A stretch of 64,000 bases of DNA from RBG-16-57-11 sp964503145 (lineage in GTDB: Bacteria; Chloroflexota; Anaerolineae; Anaerolineales; UBA4823). Of this stretch, positions 17,544 to 26,724 are shown piece by piece. The stretch is from the NCBI GenBank assembly GCA_964503145.1, contig CAZCYV010000003.1:186001-250000 (forward strand), in the 5' to 3' direction. The position numbers and the translations under genes are program-made. Position 1 is the stretch's first letter, and every line of letters starts with the position of its first letter. Under the pieces are notes generated by a model. That model was not told the DNA's origin. It saw only the letters and a list, made by a program, of their open reading frames with translations, and did no database searches.

Positions 17544-19255
17544 TATCCTTCCGCCTCCAGTCTCTTGATGTTCTCCTCTACCAACGCTACCGCCTCGCTC
17601 AGCGTCTCGGCGTCGAAGGCGAAGCGCGCGCCTGCTGCCCGGTATAATTCCGGCAGCGTGGCCGTTCCCCCCAGGCTGAGCGCCTGACGGTACTGGGCCA
17701 GCGCCCGACGCGAATCCTTCAGCGCGTTACGCCACACCTGCACCGCCCCAAGCTGCGCCACACCGTACTCGATGTAGTAGAGCGGGTAGCGGAAGATGTG
17801 CTGTTTGCGCTGCCAGCCGGTCATTGCCGCCTCATCCAGTCCGCTCCAATCCACGCCAGGCAGATAACGCTGCCACAATTCGAGCCACTGCGCATCGCAA
17901 TTCGCCGGATCGGAGGCCAGTTCATGGTGGGTATATACCCAATGCTGGAATGCATCCACCACAGCCATATAAGGCCAGAAAGCCAGGATATGCTCCAGGT
18001 GAGCAATGCGGAAGCGTCGAGCCGCTTCCGGCGGATAAAACCCATCTGGCTGAGCGTCCAGGTAAGGCGAGGCCAGCAACTCCATCGCCATCGAAGCCAC
18101 TTCGGCGAACTCCAATCCAGGAATGCGCTGCTGGTAGTAGGGCAGGCGCAGGCGCTCGAAGTTGTGAAAGGCGTGGCCCGATTCATGCAGAATGGTGCGC
18201 ACATCGCTCGCCAGCCCAACGCCGTTCATGAAGATGAATGGCCGTTTCAAAACGGCATAAGAAGTGCAATAAGCTCCGGGCGCCTTCCCCTTTCGGTTGT
18301 CCAGGTCGAGCAGACCTTCTGCTCGCAGCGCGTGGAAGTACTCGCCCAGTTGCGGATCCACCCGACGGAAAATCGCCTCGGCTTTGAGCGGCAGGTCGCC
18401 GATGCTGCCGTAGCCAGGCAGCGGCGGCAACTCCAGCGGGTAGAGGTCCTGATCCAAATCCCATGGCCGCAGACGCTCCACGCCCAGCTCGCGGCGGCGT
18501 CTCTCATACAACCGCGTCGCTGCAGGGACGACCACCTGTTGGATGGCCTGCTGGAACTGCAGGCTCTCCTGGGGCGTGTAATCCAGACGCAACATTTGCC
18601 GCCAGCAGTAAGCCAGGTAGTCAGGATAGCCGGCGTTTTTCGCCAGGGCGCCGCGCAGCTCCATGAAACGCATCCAAAGATCGTCGATCCGATCTCGATC
18701 TGCAAGCTGGCGTTCGGCGATCAGCCGCCAGGCACGCTCACGCTTCGCGCGGTCGGGACTCTGCAACGCCCGACGCATCTGCTGCAAGGTTAATTCTTCG
18801 CCCTCCCAGACAACCGTCTGCGCGCCGATGATCTTGTTATATTCGGAGGCTAATTTGCGTTCTTGCGAAAGCAACGGCAGGTTCTCCGAGCGGAAAATCT
18901 CCGCCTCGGCGCGCATCTTGCGCAACGGCACCTCAAAACCCGGCGGCTCCAGCCCACTGGCCAGCAGTTTCTCCTTTAGCTTCTGATCGGCGGCCTGAGC
19001 CTGCGGATGGACCCGATCCAGGAAGGCATTGAAACGAGCTTCTGCCTGTGCATCGGCGGTATCCAATGTGACCGCTACACTCAGGCGGGCATACACTTCC
19101 CCGATCAAATCAGCCAGTCGCGTCCAGTCTAGCAACCACCGCTCTACGTTTTCGTTATCCAGCGGGCGGGAGAGCAGGTCCTGATAGAAGGGCTCGATCT
19201 GCTCCCAGGAACAATCCAGAAAGGGGATAGCTGAGTCGGGCAGAGCTTCAAACAT
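17543..19255 (-). CDS. pepF: M3B-family oligoendopeptidase F, second copy
   Basis: A 570-residue zinc metallopeptidase that degrades short peptides in the cytoplasm. The zinc site H-E-S-G-H-A-F-H is intact with a downstream glutamate in GLEFAEVASMAMELL. Overall layout and most of the sequence parallel the adjacent upstream copy, pointing to tandem duplication. The ATG at 19255 sits inside the last codons of that copy (ATGTTTGA overlap of 8 bases), so translation is probably coupled. Confidence 0.9.
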   Translation of the reverse strand: MFEALPDSAIPFLDCSWEQIEPFYQDLLSRPLDNENVERWLLDWTRLADLIGEVYARLSVAVTLDTADAQAEARFNAFLDRVHPQAQAADQKLKEKLLASGLEPPGFEVPLRKMRAEAEIFRSENLPLLSQERKLASEYNKIIGAQTVVWEGEELTLQQMRRALQSPDRAKRERAWRLIAERQLADRDRIDDLWMRFMELRGALAKNAGYPDYLAYCWRQMLRLDYTPQESLQFQQAIQQVVVPAATRLYERRRRELGVERLRPWDLDQDLYPLELPPLPGYGSIGDLPLKAEAIFRRVDPQLGEYFHALRAEGLLDLDNRKGKAPGAYCTSYAVLKRPFIFMNGVGLASDVRTILHESGHAFHNFERLRLPYYQQRIPGLEFAEVASMAMELLASPYLDAQPDGFYPPEAARRFRIAHLEHILAFWPYMAVVDAFQHWVYTHHELASDPANCDAQWLELWQRYLPGVDWSGLDEAAMTGWQRKQHIFRYPLYYIEYGVAQLGAVQVWRNALKDSRRALAQYRQALSLGGTATLPELYRAAGARFAFDAETLSEAVALVEENIKRLEAEG

Positions 19256-20954
19256 ACATACTCTCCAACTCCTGGATGGCACCTTCCATCAGCTCGATCA
19301 CCTCCTGCAGGGTCTCGGCGTCAAAGGCGAGTTTCACCCCTGCAGCCGCATATAGCTCCTTCAAGCCAACGGTGCCGCCTAACGCCAGCGCCCGCCGATA
19401 GGCGCGCACCGCTTCCGCCTGATCCCTGCGGGCGTTGCGCCAGACCTGCATGGCGCCGAGCAGCGCCAGGCCATATTCGATGTAATAGAAAGGCGATTGA
19501 GTGATGTGCAGCTTGCGCTGCCAGCCGGTCGCCTTTTCTTCATCGAGGCCGCTCCAATCCACACCAACCATAAAGCGGTCCCAAAGTTCCGTCCAGTAAG
19601 CATCCCGGCTGGCCGGCTGCTGGGCGAGCTGCGGGTTGGCATACACCCAGTGCTGGAATGCATCTACCACAGCCATGTACGGCCAGAACCAGATCGATTC
19701 TTCCAAATGCTGGATGCGAGCGCGAGCGGCGTCTTGAGCGGAATAAAACTTCCCTGGCTCGGAGAAATACGGCGAGGCGAGCATCTCCATACCCATCGAA
19801 GCGACCTCGGCGAACTCCAAACCGACCTGCTTCTGCTGGATATAGGGCAATGGATTGGTTTCAAAGACGTGAAAGGCGTGGCCGCCTTCGTGCAGCAGCG
19901 TCTGCAGATCATCGTGCAGACCAACCGCATTCATGAAGATGAACGGTCGCTGCGAGGCCAAAAATTCAGTGCAGTATCCGCCAGGGGCTTTGCCTTTGCG
20001 GTTTTCCAGGTCCAATAGGCCCTCGGAGCGCATGATGTCGAAGTACGCACCCAACTGCGGGTCTACTGCATGGAACATCGCCGCCGCCCCTCCGACTAAC
20101 TGATCGATATGCTCGTAAGGCTTCAGGGGAGGGCGGCCCAACGGATCAACTTCCAGATCCCAGGGGCGCAACGTCTCCACGCCCAACCGCCGACGGCGTG
20201 CTTCGTACAACCGTTGCGCCGCCGGCACAGCCGCCTTTTCGATGGCCGCGTGGAACTGCAGGCAATCATCTGGGGTATAGTCGAAGCGCAGCATTTGCTT
20301 CCAGCGGTAATCGCGGTAATTCTGAAAGCCGGCATTCGCGGCGATCCGGCTGCGCAACGGGAGCAACTGGCTCCACAGATCGTTGATCGCCTGTCGATCG
20401 GCAAGCTGGCGTTCGGCTGTCATCCGCCAGGCGCGTTCACGTTTTGCCCGGTCAGGGTGCTGGAAAACCGGGCGCAGTTGCGCCAGAGTGACCTCACGAC
20501 CTTCCCAAAGGACCGTCTGCGCGCCGATGATCTGATCGTATTCGGCGCTCAGCTTTAGCTCCTGAGCCAGCAGCGGCAGGTTTTCCTGGCGGAAAATCTC
20601 GGCTTCGGCGCGCAGGATGCGCAGCGGCCTCTCGAAACCTTCGGGCTCCATGCCGCTGGCGAGCAGCTTTTCTTTCAAAATTTGCTCGGCGGCCTGCGTC
20701 TGGGGATAGATTTCGTCCAGGAATGCCTCATACCGCAGCCTGGCAGCTTCATCCGTGGTATCTACGGTGATCGCCACATACCGGCGCTGATAAGTCTCGT
20801 GCACAAGTTCAGCCAACTGAGTCCAATCGGCCAACCACTCAGAGACTGAGTCGGCAGAGAGAGGGCGTTCGGCCAGCTCACGATAATATGGCTCGATCTG
20901 CGTCCATGGCCAATCCATGAACTCGACCGCTCGATCGGGTAGAGGTGCAAGCAT
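19248..20954 (-). CDS. pepF: M3B-family oligoendopeptidase F, first copy
   Basis: A 568-residue M3B metallopeptidase with H-E-G-G-H-A-F-H and the third zinc ligand in GLEFAEVASMGMEML. AGGAG nine bases before the ATG at 20954 sets the start; a longer open frame upstream runs over gatA sequence and is spurious. It is followed in the same operon by a second pepF-like gene and an aldo/keto reductase, and preceded by gatCA. Confidence 0.92.
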   Translation of the reverse strand: MLAPLPDRAVEFMDWPWTQIEPYYRELAERPLSADSVSEWLADWTQLAELVHETYQRRYVAITVDTTDEAARLRYEAFLDEIYPQTQAAEQILKEKLLASGMEPEGFERPLRILRAEAEIFRQENLPLLAQELKLSAEYDQIIGAQTVLWEGREVTLAQLRPVFQHPDRAKRERAWRMTAERQLADRQAINDLWSQLLPLRSRIAANAGFQNYRDYRWKQMLRFDYTPDDCLQFHAAIEKAAVPAAQRLYEARRRRLGVETLRPWDLEVDPLGRPPLKPYEHIDQLVGGAAAMFHAVDPQLGAYFDIMRSEGLLDLENRKGKAPGGYCTEFLASQRPFIFMNAVGLHDDLQTLLHEGGHAFHVFETNPLPYIQQKQVGLEFAEVASMGMEMLASPYFSEPGKFYSAQDAARARIQHLEESIWFWPYMAVVDAFQHWVYANPQLAQQPASRDAYWTELWDRFMVGVDWSGLDEEKATGWQRKLHITQSPFYYIEYGLALLGAMQVWRNARRDQAEAVRAYRRALALGGTVGLKELYAAAGVKLAFDAETLQEVIELMEGAIQELESMYV

Positions 20955-20976
20955 GATTTTTTCTCCTGGAAGTAGA

Positions 20977-22476
20977 TTATTGCAAACTTGGGCGGCGTAG
21001 ATGCCAGTCGGTCGCCTGCTGATAAGCGTGGGCAGCGTACAGCAGTCGCTCTTCCTGGAAAGGCGCGGCCAGCAATTGCATCCCGATTGGAAGGTTCTGT
21101 CGGTCAAAACCCACCGGCATCGAAATCCCCGGGATGCCGGCCAGGCTGGCAGGCAGCGTGAAGACATCCTGCAGATACATCGCCAAAGGGTTCTCGCTGT
21201 GCTCGCCAAAGCGGAAGGCGGTGCCAGGGGTGACCGGCGCAGCGATCAAGTCCACCTTCTCGAAAGCCGTGTCGAAATCTGCCTTGATCAGGGTGCGCAC
21301 TTTCTGCGCCTGACCGTAGTAAGCCTCATAATAACCCGCCGACAAGGCGTAGGTGCCCAGCATGATGCGCCGTTTCACTTCGGGACCGAAACCTTGCCCG
21401 CGGGTTTTGTAGAACATCTCCCACAGGCTATCCGCATCCACCCGCAGCCCATAGCGCACGCCATCGAAGCGCGCCAGATTGGCGGAGGCCTCCGCCGGGG
21501 CGATCAGGTAATACACCGGCAGAGCATACTCGGTATGGGGCAGGCTGATTTCCTCGATGATTGCCCCGCAAGATCCCATCCAGTCGATCGCCCGACGCAC
21601 GCCGGCTTCGACCTCGGGCTGTATCTCGGCGCCTTCGACATCGACCCGGAAATATTCCCGGGGGACCCCGACCCGTAGCCCGGCAAAGATTTGTTCAGCG
21701 GAGGCATCCAGGCTGATTTCAGGGACGGGCAAGTCGAGCGAGGTGGAGTCTTTCGGGTCATGCCCTGCCATGCAGGTGAACAGCGGAACGATATCCGATG
21801 CGCTGACGCCAAAAGCCCCTACCACATCCAGAGACGACCCAAACGCCACCAGCCCAAAACGGGAGACCCGCCCATAAGTGGGCTTCAGGCCGGTAACGCC
21901 GCACAGCGAGGCCGGCTGGCGTACGCTGCCACCGGTGTCGGTACCCAGCGCCAGCGGCGCCATGCGGGCAGCGATCGCCGCCGCGCTGCCGCCGCTCGAT
22001 CCACCTGGCACGCGGCCCCGATCCCAGGGATTACGCGTAGGACCATAGGCGGAATTTTCCGTAGAGGAACCCATAGCGAACTCATCCGTGTTCGTCTTGC
22101 CCAGCAACACGGCCCCATCGGCCAGCAACCGCTCTACAGCCGTGGCAGAGTAAGGCGGGACAAAATTCTCCAGGATGCGCGAGCCGCAAGTGCAGCGCAC
22201 ACCAGCCACGCACAGGATGTCCTTCACCGCCAGGGGGATGCCCAGCAGAGCAGGCAAGGGCGCATTTGCACCCCGGCGCCAGTCCGCCAGTTGTTGATCA
22301 GCCCGCCTGGCCTGCGCCAGCGCCAGTTCCGGCGTCAGCGTCAGGAAAGCGTGAATATCTGGCTCCAGGCGCTCGATGCGCTCGATAAACGCCTGGGTAA
22401 GTTCCCGGCTGGAGAGTTCACCGCCTCGCAGCAGTCCTCCCATCTGCGCTACTGAAAGATCGATCAAATCGGCCAT
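20977..22476 (-). CDS. gatA: Asp-tRNA(Asn)/Glu-tRNA(Gln) amidotransferase subunit A
   Basis: GatA supplies ammonia from glutamine for transamidation of mischarged Glu-tRNA(Gln) or Asp-tRNA(Asn). The 499-residue protein has the amidase-signature Ser-cisSer-Lys triad: K in AVKDILC (about 80), and the two serines in PGGSSGGSAAAIAA and DTGGSVRQPAS. TNTDEFAMGSSTENSAYGPTRNPW is the characteristic GatA segment before the triad. It follows gatC by 24 bases; gatB is not in this window. Confidence 0.96.
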   Translation of the reverse strand: MADLIDLSVAQMGGLLRGGELSSRELTQAFIERIERLEPDIHAFLTLTPELALAQARRADQQLADWRRGANAPLPALLGIPLAVKDILCVAGVRCTCGSRILENFVPPYSATAVERLLADGAVLLGKTNTDEFAMGSSTENSAYGPTRNPWDRGRVPGGSSGGSAAAIAARMAPLALGTDTGGSVRQPASLCGVTGLKPTYGRVSRFGLVAFGSSLDVVGAFGVSASDIVPLFTCMAGHDPKDSTSLDLPVPEISLDASAEQIFAGLRVGVPREYFRVDVEGAEIQPEVEAGVRRAIDWMGSCGAIIEEISLPHTEYALPVYYLIAPAEASANLARFDGVRYGLRVDADSLWEMFYKTRGQGFGPEVKRRIMLGTYALSAGYYEAYYGQAQKVRTLIKADFDTAFEKVDLIAAPVTPGTAFRFGEHSENPLAMYLQDVFTLPASLAGIPGISMPVGFDRQNLPIGMQLLAAPFQEERLLYAAHAYQQATDWHLRRPSLQ

Positions 22477-22500
22477 TCGACAAACGTCCTCGGCTATGAC

Positions 22501-22788
22501 CTATTCGAACACGGGCGGAATACAAAACTGCCCATCTTTGACCTTGGGGGCGTTCTGTAACAAAGCCCTGGCATCCAACCCTGCCACAGGTTCATCGTTG
22601 CGCATGACACTGCGCTGTGGAAGGACGCTGAAGGTCGGCGGAATCTCATGGGTGTTCAGGGTTTGCAACCGGGCAACGTGATCCAGGATGGTGGAAAGCT
22701 GCACGCGATACAGCTCCTGTTCCTCCTGGCTCAAATGCAGGCGCGCCAGCCTGGCGATATGTTGCACTTCTAGATGGCTGAGGGTCAT
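22501..22788 (-). CDS. gatC: Asp-tRNA(Asn)/Glu-tRNA(Gln) amidotransferase subunit C
   Basis: A 95-residue GatC that wraps GatA against GatB. Sequence features fit the family: the N-terminal helix HLEVQHIARLARLHLSQEE, a central LQTLNTHEIPPTF stretch, then RNDEP and a C-terminal FCIPPVFE that inserts at the GatA/GatB interface. First gene of the gatCA pair. Confidence 0.93.
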   Translation of the reverse strand: MTLSHLEVQHIARLARLHLSQEEQELYRVQLSTILDHVARLQTLNTHEIPPTFSVLPQRSVMRNDEPVAGLDARALLQNAPKVKDGQFCIPPVFE

Positions 22789-22818
22789 GACAAATTCCTA
22801 TCGCTGTAGCAGAATGGC

Positions 22819-23197
22819 CTATCGACAATTGGCGGGGTCGAGGCGATTATAACACCCCTGGCTCACCAACCATATTATGTCAAATATCGATATTTCACTC
22901 CCATCTAACACACTCTCTAGCAGGACGCTTCCAGCCGAGTACACAGCGCGGTCAACCAGGGCCCGAATAATTTCCCGCCGCCTTTCAAGAACCCAGTAAC
23001 GGTTATCTTCTGGCATTGTTTCCAGTTCTTCCGGCGACTGGTCGATCTCAGCCAGTTTACTACAGATTGCGTCGAATAACTGCTGGACCTACAACAGGCT
23101 GGCGTCAATCTCATCCCGGTCATCGCGCAACGTTTTGAGTTGCTTGAGATCATCCTGTAACATCCGGAACACTTCTTCTGTCTCATCCATCCGCCGA
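22819..23197 (-). pseudogene. amber-interrupted remnant resembling the C-terminus of a serine recombinase
   Basis: One frame runs from a start at 23197 (MDETEEVFRMLQDDLKQL) to 22819 but is split by a TAG at 23089-23091. On both sides of the stop the frame reads as one coiled-coil region followed by RRREIIRALVDRAVYSAG and a short beta hairpin, the pattern seen at the C-terminus of large serine recombinases (coiled coil, then (L/I)VDRV-V-x-x-G). The N-terminal catalytic part is absent. It lies at the left edge of the defence island and may be a relic of its mobilisation. Assignment by pattern only. Confidence 0.4.
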
Positions 23198-23389
23198 TCG
23201 AATCTCGGTGGGCAGCCAGGTTTCAATTTTACGAAAAGTTTCGCTTTGGCGAGTAACACCCATATCCCAACCGAGCCGTCGTTTACAAGTTTGATAAACT
23301 GCAAAAACCAGGCAATCTGGTAACTCACAGTTATCGTCCAAGAAAGTGTACTTGGTTCTTTCAACCCACGTCTTTTTCCGTCTTGCCAT
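23183..23389 (-). CDS. small hypothetical protein (68 aa), uncertain
   Basis: A 68-residue basic frame beginning MARRKKTWVERTKYTFLDD, with GGAG nine bases upstream of the ATG. Its stop overlaps the start of the adjacent recombinase-like remnant (ATGGATGA arrangement). Two cysteines and no clear domain. It may be a real small gene or part of the same decayed element; I recognise no family. Confidence 0.3.
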   Translation of the reverse strand: MARRKKTWVERTKYTFLDDNCELPDCLVFAVYQTCKRRLGWDMGVTRQSETFRKIETWLPTEIRSADG

Positions 23390-23616
23390 TCTTGCAAACT
23401 CCAGTTTTTTTCTTGCCTGGAGCGCGGTCTACCAGACGCATCCAGGCCGCCCGCAACGCGCGGACGGCCCGGAAATATTCTATACTTCACTTCGTCAGGC
23501 TGTCACGACGGCGTGACCAATGCCCCGGGTGCTCGCGCACCGCAGGGTCTCTTTCCTTACCCGCATAATAGCATAATTGCTCTGCCTAAAAGCTTAAGAT
23601 TTTTCACGCCGATTAA
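23390..23616. other. island left-edge intergenic region
   Basis: No gene supported. It contains the imperfect palindrome GTCACG-acgg-CGTGAC (23502-23517), an operator-like inverted repeat, and an AT-rich stretch from about 23560 leading to the defence-operon promoter. Confidence 0.4.
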
Positions 23617-23645
23617 ATGACATTTGACCGATTGTTATGTATAAT
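23617..23645 (+). promoter_or_regulatory. sigma70-like promoter of the defence island
   Basis: ATGACA (23617-23622) and TATAAT (23640-23645) are separated by 17 bases. This is the only strong plus-strand promoter I saw for the 13 same-strand genes that follow. Confidence 0.65.
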
Positions 23646-23667
23646 TTCCTGGGGTATGATAATAAAA

Positions 23668-23774
23668 CCTCGCCCGATGGCTGTAGGCGAGGTGTGGCTT
23701 TAGCGTGGTAGGGACGCATCGGCAGGTCCATTGTACAAGGGGCGCCCGATCTTCGCAAGAGGCCGGGCGTTGTT
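23668..23774 (+). promoter_or_regulatory. structured leader with two hairpins, possible attenuator
   Basis: Hairpin 1 pairs CCTCGCC (23668-23674) with GGCGAGG (23686-23692). Hairpin 2 pairs CGCCCG (23743-23748) with CGGGCG (23764-23769), with an inner CTT/AAG pair, and is followed by TTGTTGTTTTA, resembling a weak intrinsic terminator. The octamer CGCCCGAT occurs in both, so the 3' arm of hairpin 2 could pair with either copy. It ends 20 bases before the helicase ATG. Confidence 0.45.
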
Positions 23775-23793
23775 GTTTTATGAGTGTGATTGC

Positions 23794-26664
23794 ATGATAG
23801 TTTATTCTCCAGGCACCCTGGTGCAGGCTCGTCGCCGACTATGGCGGGTCGATGCCCAGGAAAACGATGTACTTTACCTCACCGCAGTGGATGAGGCCAC
23901 CCGTCAGGCGCGCCTGTACCTGCCACTAGAAGATGTTCTGCCTGGCAGCTTGCCGATCCCCGATCCCAATCTGGTGGGGACGCCCCAAGCGCATGACCTG
24001 ATGCTGCGCGCTTTCCGGCTATCGATGGTGCACAGCACAGCGCCGCTATTGGCCCTACAGCGCTCACGTGCTCTCCCAGTGGCCTACCAGCTGGTACCAC
24101 TCATCATGGCATTGGAGCAGCCGCGCGTACGTCTGCTGATTGCAGACGACATCGGCCTGGGTAAAACTGTTGAGGCCGGCCTGGTGATCAGTGAACTACT
24201 GGGCCGTGGTTTGGCCCGCCGCCTGTTGATTGTCTGCCCGGCTAGTCTGCGCGAGCAATGGCGCCAGGCGCTGGATTACTTTTTTCACCTGGAAGCGTTT
24301 ATCTTCTCGCGCACCCACCGCCGCGCCCTGGAGCGCGATCTGCCGGCAGGTACAAATCCGCTGGAATTCCACAACGCATTTATCGTCTCTGTCGATTATG
24401 CCAAGTCCCCTGAGATCAAGAACCAGATCCTGGAGGTGCCCTGGGATATTGTGCTGGTGGACGAGGCCCACCAAATGGCCAAGCCGCACCAGACTGGCCC
24501 CGATCAGCGCGTAAATATGGACCGCTGGGAGCTGGGCCAGGCGCTGGCCTTCTCACCAAAAGTGCGCCATCTGTTGCTGCTGACCGCTACCCCGCACAAT
24601 GGTTATACCGATTCGTTTGCCAGCCTGTTGCGATTGCTGGATGTGGGTATTGTGGATGGCCCGCAACACGCGCCCGTCATCCACCGGGAGATCGCACAGC
24701 GACACATTGTCCAGCGCCGCAGGCAAGACGTCGAGCAGTGGCTGCAAGAAGCAAATGCGCGGACGGCGAATGGCCGCAATGGCCACTTCCCGGAGCGTGA
24801 CCAGCGGGAAGAGACAATCACACCCTCGCACCAGGAGTTTGAAGTGATCCAGGCGGTGAGCGGCTATGGCGAGCTGATCCTGGAGAACGCCCGCGGGGCG
24901 CAGGCGCAGATCCAGGTATTAGCTGGCTGGGCCGTGCTCCACCTACACAAACGGGCGCTCTCCTCGCCCGAGGCGCTGCGCTGTTCGCTACGTAACCGGC
25001 GGCTTGCATTGGAGCAGCGCCTGGCCGGGCTGAGCGACGAAAGTGCCGGCTTGAGCTTCGAGGCAGCGCGCGCCAATGTGCTCGATGAAGAAGTCGGCGA
25101 GCAATACGATGAGACCGAGATCGTCGACCGCTCGGAGAAGGTGACGCCAGGCGATCCACGGGCGTTACAGGCCGAGCTGGCTGCTTTAGTTCATCTGGAG
25201 TCGCTGGCTGCTCAGGTGAAGCCGAGTGCAGACAGCAAATTGCAGCACTTGATGCGCAACACCTTGCCTGCTATGTTGGCCCAGCGGCACAAGGTGATCA
25301 TCTTCACCCGCTACCGCGACACGCTCGAATACCTGGCCGGCCAGATCGGCAAGTCCAACCTGTACAGTCACGCCCAGGTGGTGACATTACATGGCGGCAT
25401 GAGCGAGGTCCAGCGACAGGAAGCCTTCAACCGCTTCGAGGCGGCTAAAGACGCAGTGATGGTTGCTACTGACGCCATTAGTGAAGGCGTCAACTTGCAG
25501 CGCCTGTCCAGCCAGTTGATCCACTACGAGCTGCCCTGGAACCCCAACCGCCTGGAGCAGCGCAACGGGCGCATCGATCGCTTTGGCCAGCCGGAAGCCA
25601 CGGTTGTGATCCGCACGCTGGTGATGAATGACACCCTGGATGCAGCCATTCTTCGCTTGCTGATCCGCAAAGCGCGCCAGATCCGCCAGGAGTATGGTTT
25701 TTCCCCGCCGTACTTTGGCGACGAAAACAACCTGCTGGACTTCCTGCGCGAGCACGGCCTGGGTATGCACCTGGGGCCGGTACAGCTCAGCCTATTCGAC
25801 CAGATCGCCCTGCCGGACCAGCCGATCCAGGATCCGTTCAGCGATGCGCTGTTGGACCGGATGCGGGATGAGTCGTTCTACGGCCAGACCGACATCAGCC
25901 TGGAGGTGGTGGAAGAGCAGATGCACCAAGTCGAGCAGACCGTCGGCTCTGCAGAGGAAATCCGCCGCTTCGTGCTCAGTGGGCTTAATCGCCTGAACTG
26001 CAGTGTGGACGAGCAGGCCAACGGCTGGCTGCGCATTCAGGTCAATCATCCGGACCTGCAGATGCCTGGAATCGGATCACAAATCCCCAAGGCCACCTTC
26101 GACCCGCGGCTCGGATTGGACCACCCGGATGTGGAGGTGCTCGACCTGGGCCAACCACTGGTGCGCCGCATGCTGGACATGCTCAAACGGGAGGCCTTCG
26201 AGCCGGACCGGGATGGGGCGGAAGGGCGTATTCGCTACGGTCGCACGGCCGTAACCCTGACCCGGGAAGTCGGGGAGATGACAGCGCTGTACACCCTGCT
26301 GGTACGCTACACCACCCAAACCCAACCGCCGCAAATCCTGGAGGACTTGCTGACCACTGCCATACCCTTATATGGCAGCCAACTATTGGAAACAGACCAG
26401 GCTCGCCGCTTGCTTGATGCCCAGCCAGCAGCGGGAACGGTCACCTGGGGAGAAGCACGCGACGTCCTGTCCGATGCCCTGCAGCGCCCCGATCTGGAAA
26501 TGCTCTTGACGCAGTCGATTGAGCAGCGCCGCCAAACGCTCGAGATCGAGCGCTGGCGCCTGCGTGAGACGTTGCAGCGCCAGGCCGGCTGGATGCAGGG
26601 CGCCGACCGGTTGAAAATTAGTTCCTGGGATCTACTTTCTGTGAAGGTGCTATGGCCGGTTTAA
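23794..26664 (+). CDS. SNF2/RapA-like helicase resembling DISARM DrmD
   Basis: A 956-residue superfamily 2 DNA translocase. Motifs: YSPGTLVQARRRLWRV at the N-terminus, as in DrmD proteins; Walker A DDIGLGKTVEAG (about 118-129); Walker B VDEAHQM (about 222); LTATPHNG; and the C-terminal RecA lobe with ATDAISEGVNLQ and QRNGRIDRFGQ (about 590-600). The long C-terminal region (about 650-956) has no nuclease motif that I can see. The ATG at 23794 is chosen; an upstream TTG frame would run through the leader hairpins. First gene of the island. DrmD in class 1 DISARM works with an adenine methylase, and a large one is encoded downstream, but drmA, drmB and drmC are not evident. Confidence 0.8.
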   Translation: MIVYSPGTLVQARRRLWRVDAQENDVLYLTAVDEATRQARLYLPLEDVLPGSLPIPDPNLVGTPQAHDLMLRAFRLSMVHSTAPLLALQRSRALPVAYQLVPLIMALEQPRVRLLIADDIGLGKTVEAGLVISELLGRGLARRLLIVCPASLREQWRQALDYFFHLEAFIFSRTHRRALERDLPAGTNPLEFHNAFIVSVDYAKSPEIKNQILEVPWDIVLVDEAHQMAKPHQTGPDQRVNMDRWELGQALAFSPKVRHLLLLTATPHNGYTDSFASLLRLLDVGIVDGPQHAPVIHREIAQRHIVQRRRQDVEQWLQEANARTANGRNGHFPERDQREETITPSHQEFEVIQAVSGYGELILENARGAQAQIQVLAGWAVLHLHKRALSSPEALRCSLRNRRLALEQRLAGLSDESAGLSFEAARANVLDEEVGEQYDETEIVDRSEKVTPGDPRALQAELAALVHLESLAAQVKPSADSKLQHLMRNTLPAMLAQRHKVIIFTRYRDTLEYLAGQIGKSNLYSHAQVVTLHGGMSEVQRQEAFNRFEAAKDAVMVATDAISEGVNLQRLSSQLIHYELPWNPNRLEQRNGRIDRFGQPEATVVIRTLVMNDTLDAAILRLLIRKARQIRQEYGFSPPYFGDENNLLDFLREHGLGMHLGPVQLSLFDQIALPDQPIQDPFSDALLDRMRDESFYGQTDISLEVVEEQMHQVEQTVGSAEEIRRFVLSGLNRLNCSVDEQANGWLRIQVNHPDLQMPGIGSQIPKATFDPRLGLDHPDVEVLDLGQPLVRRMLDMLKREAFEPDRDGAEGRIRYGRTAVTLTREVGEMTALYTLLVRYTTQTQPPQILEDLLTTAIPLYGSQLLETDQARRLLDAQPAAGTVTWGEARDVLSDALQRPDLEMLLTQSIEQRRQTLEIERWRLRETLQRQAGWMQGADRLKISSWDLLSVKVLWPV

Positions 26665-26724
26665 CCCCTGGCTATAGTGGATATATCAGCATACGAACAT
26701 CACAAAAACTTTTCGGAGGACACC

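Noticed and set aside
23731..23793. Longer start (TTG) for the DrmD-like helicase
   Set aside because: The extra 21 codons run through a stable leader hairpin and lack a ribosome-binding site; family-like sequence starts at Met 23794.
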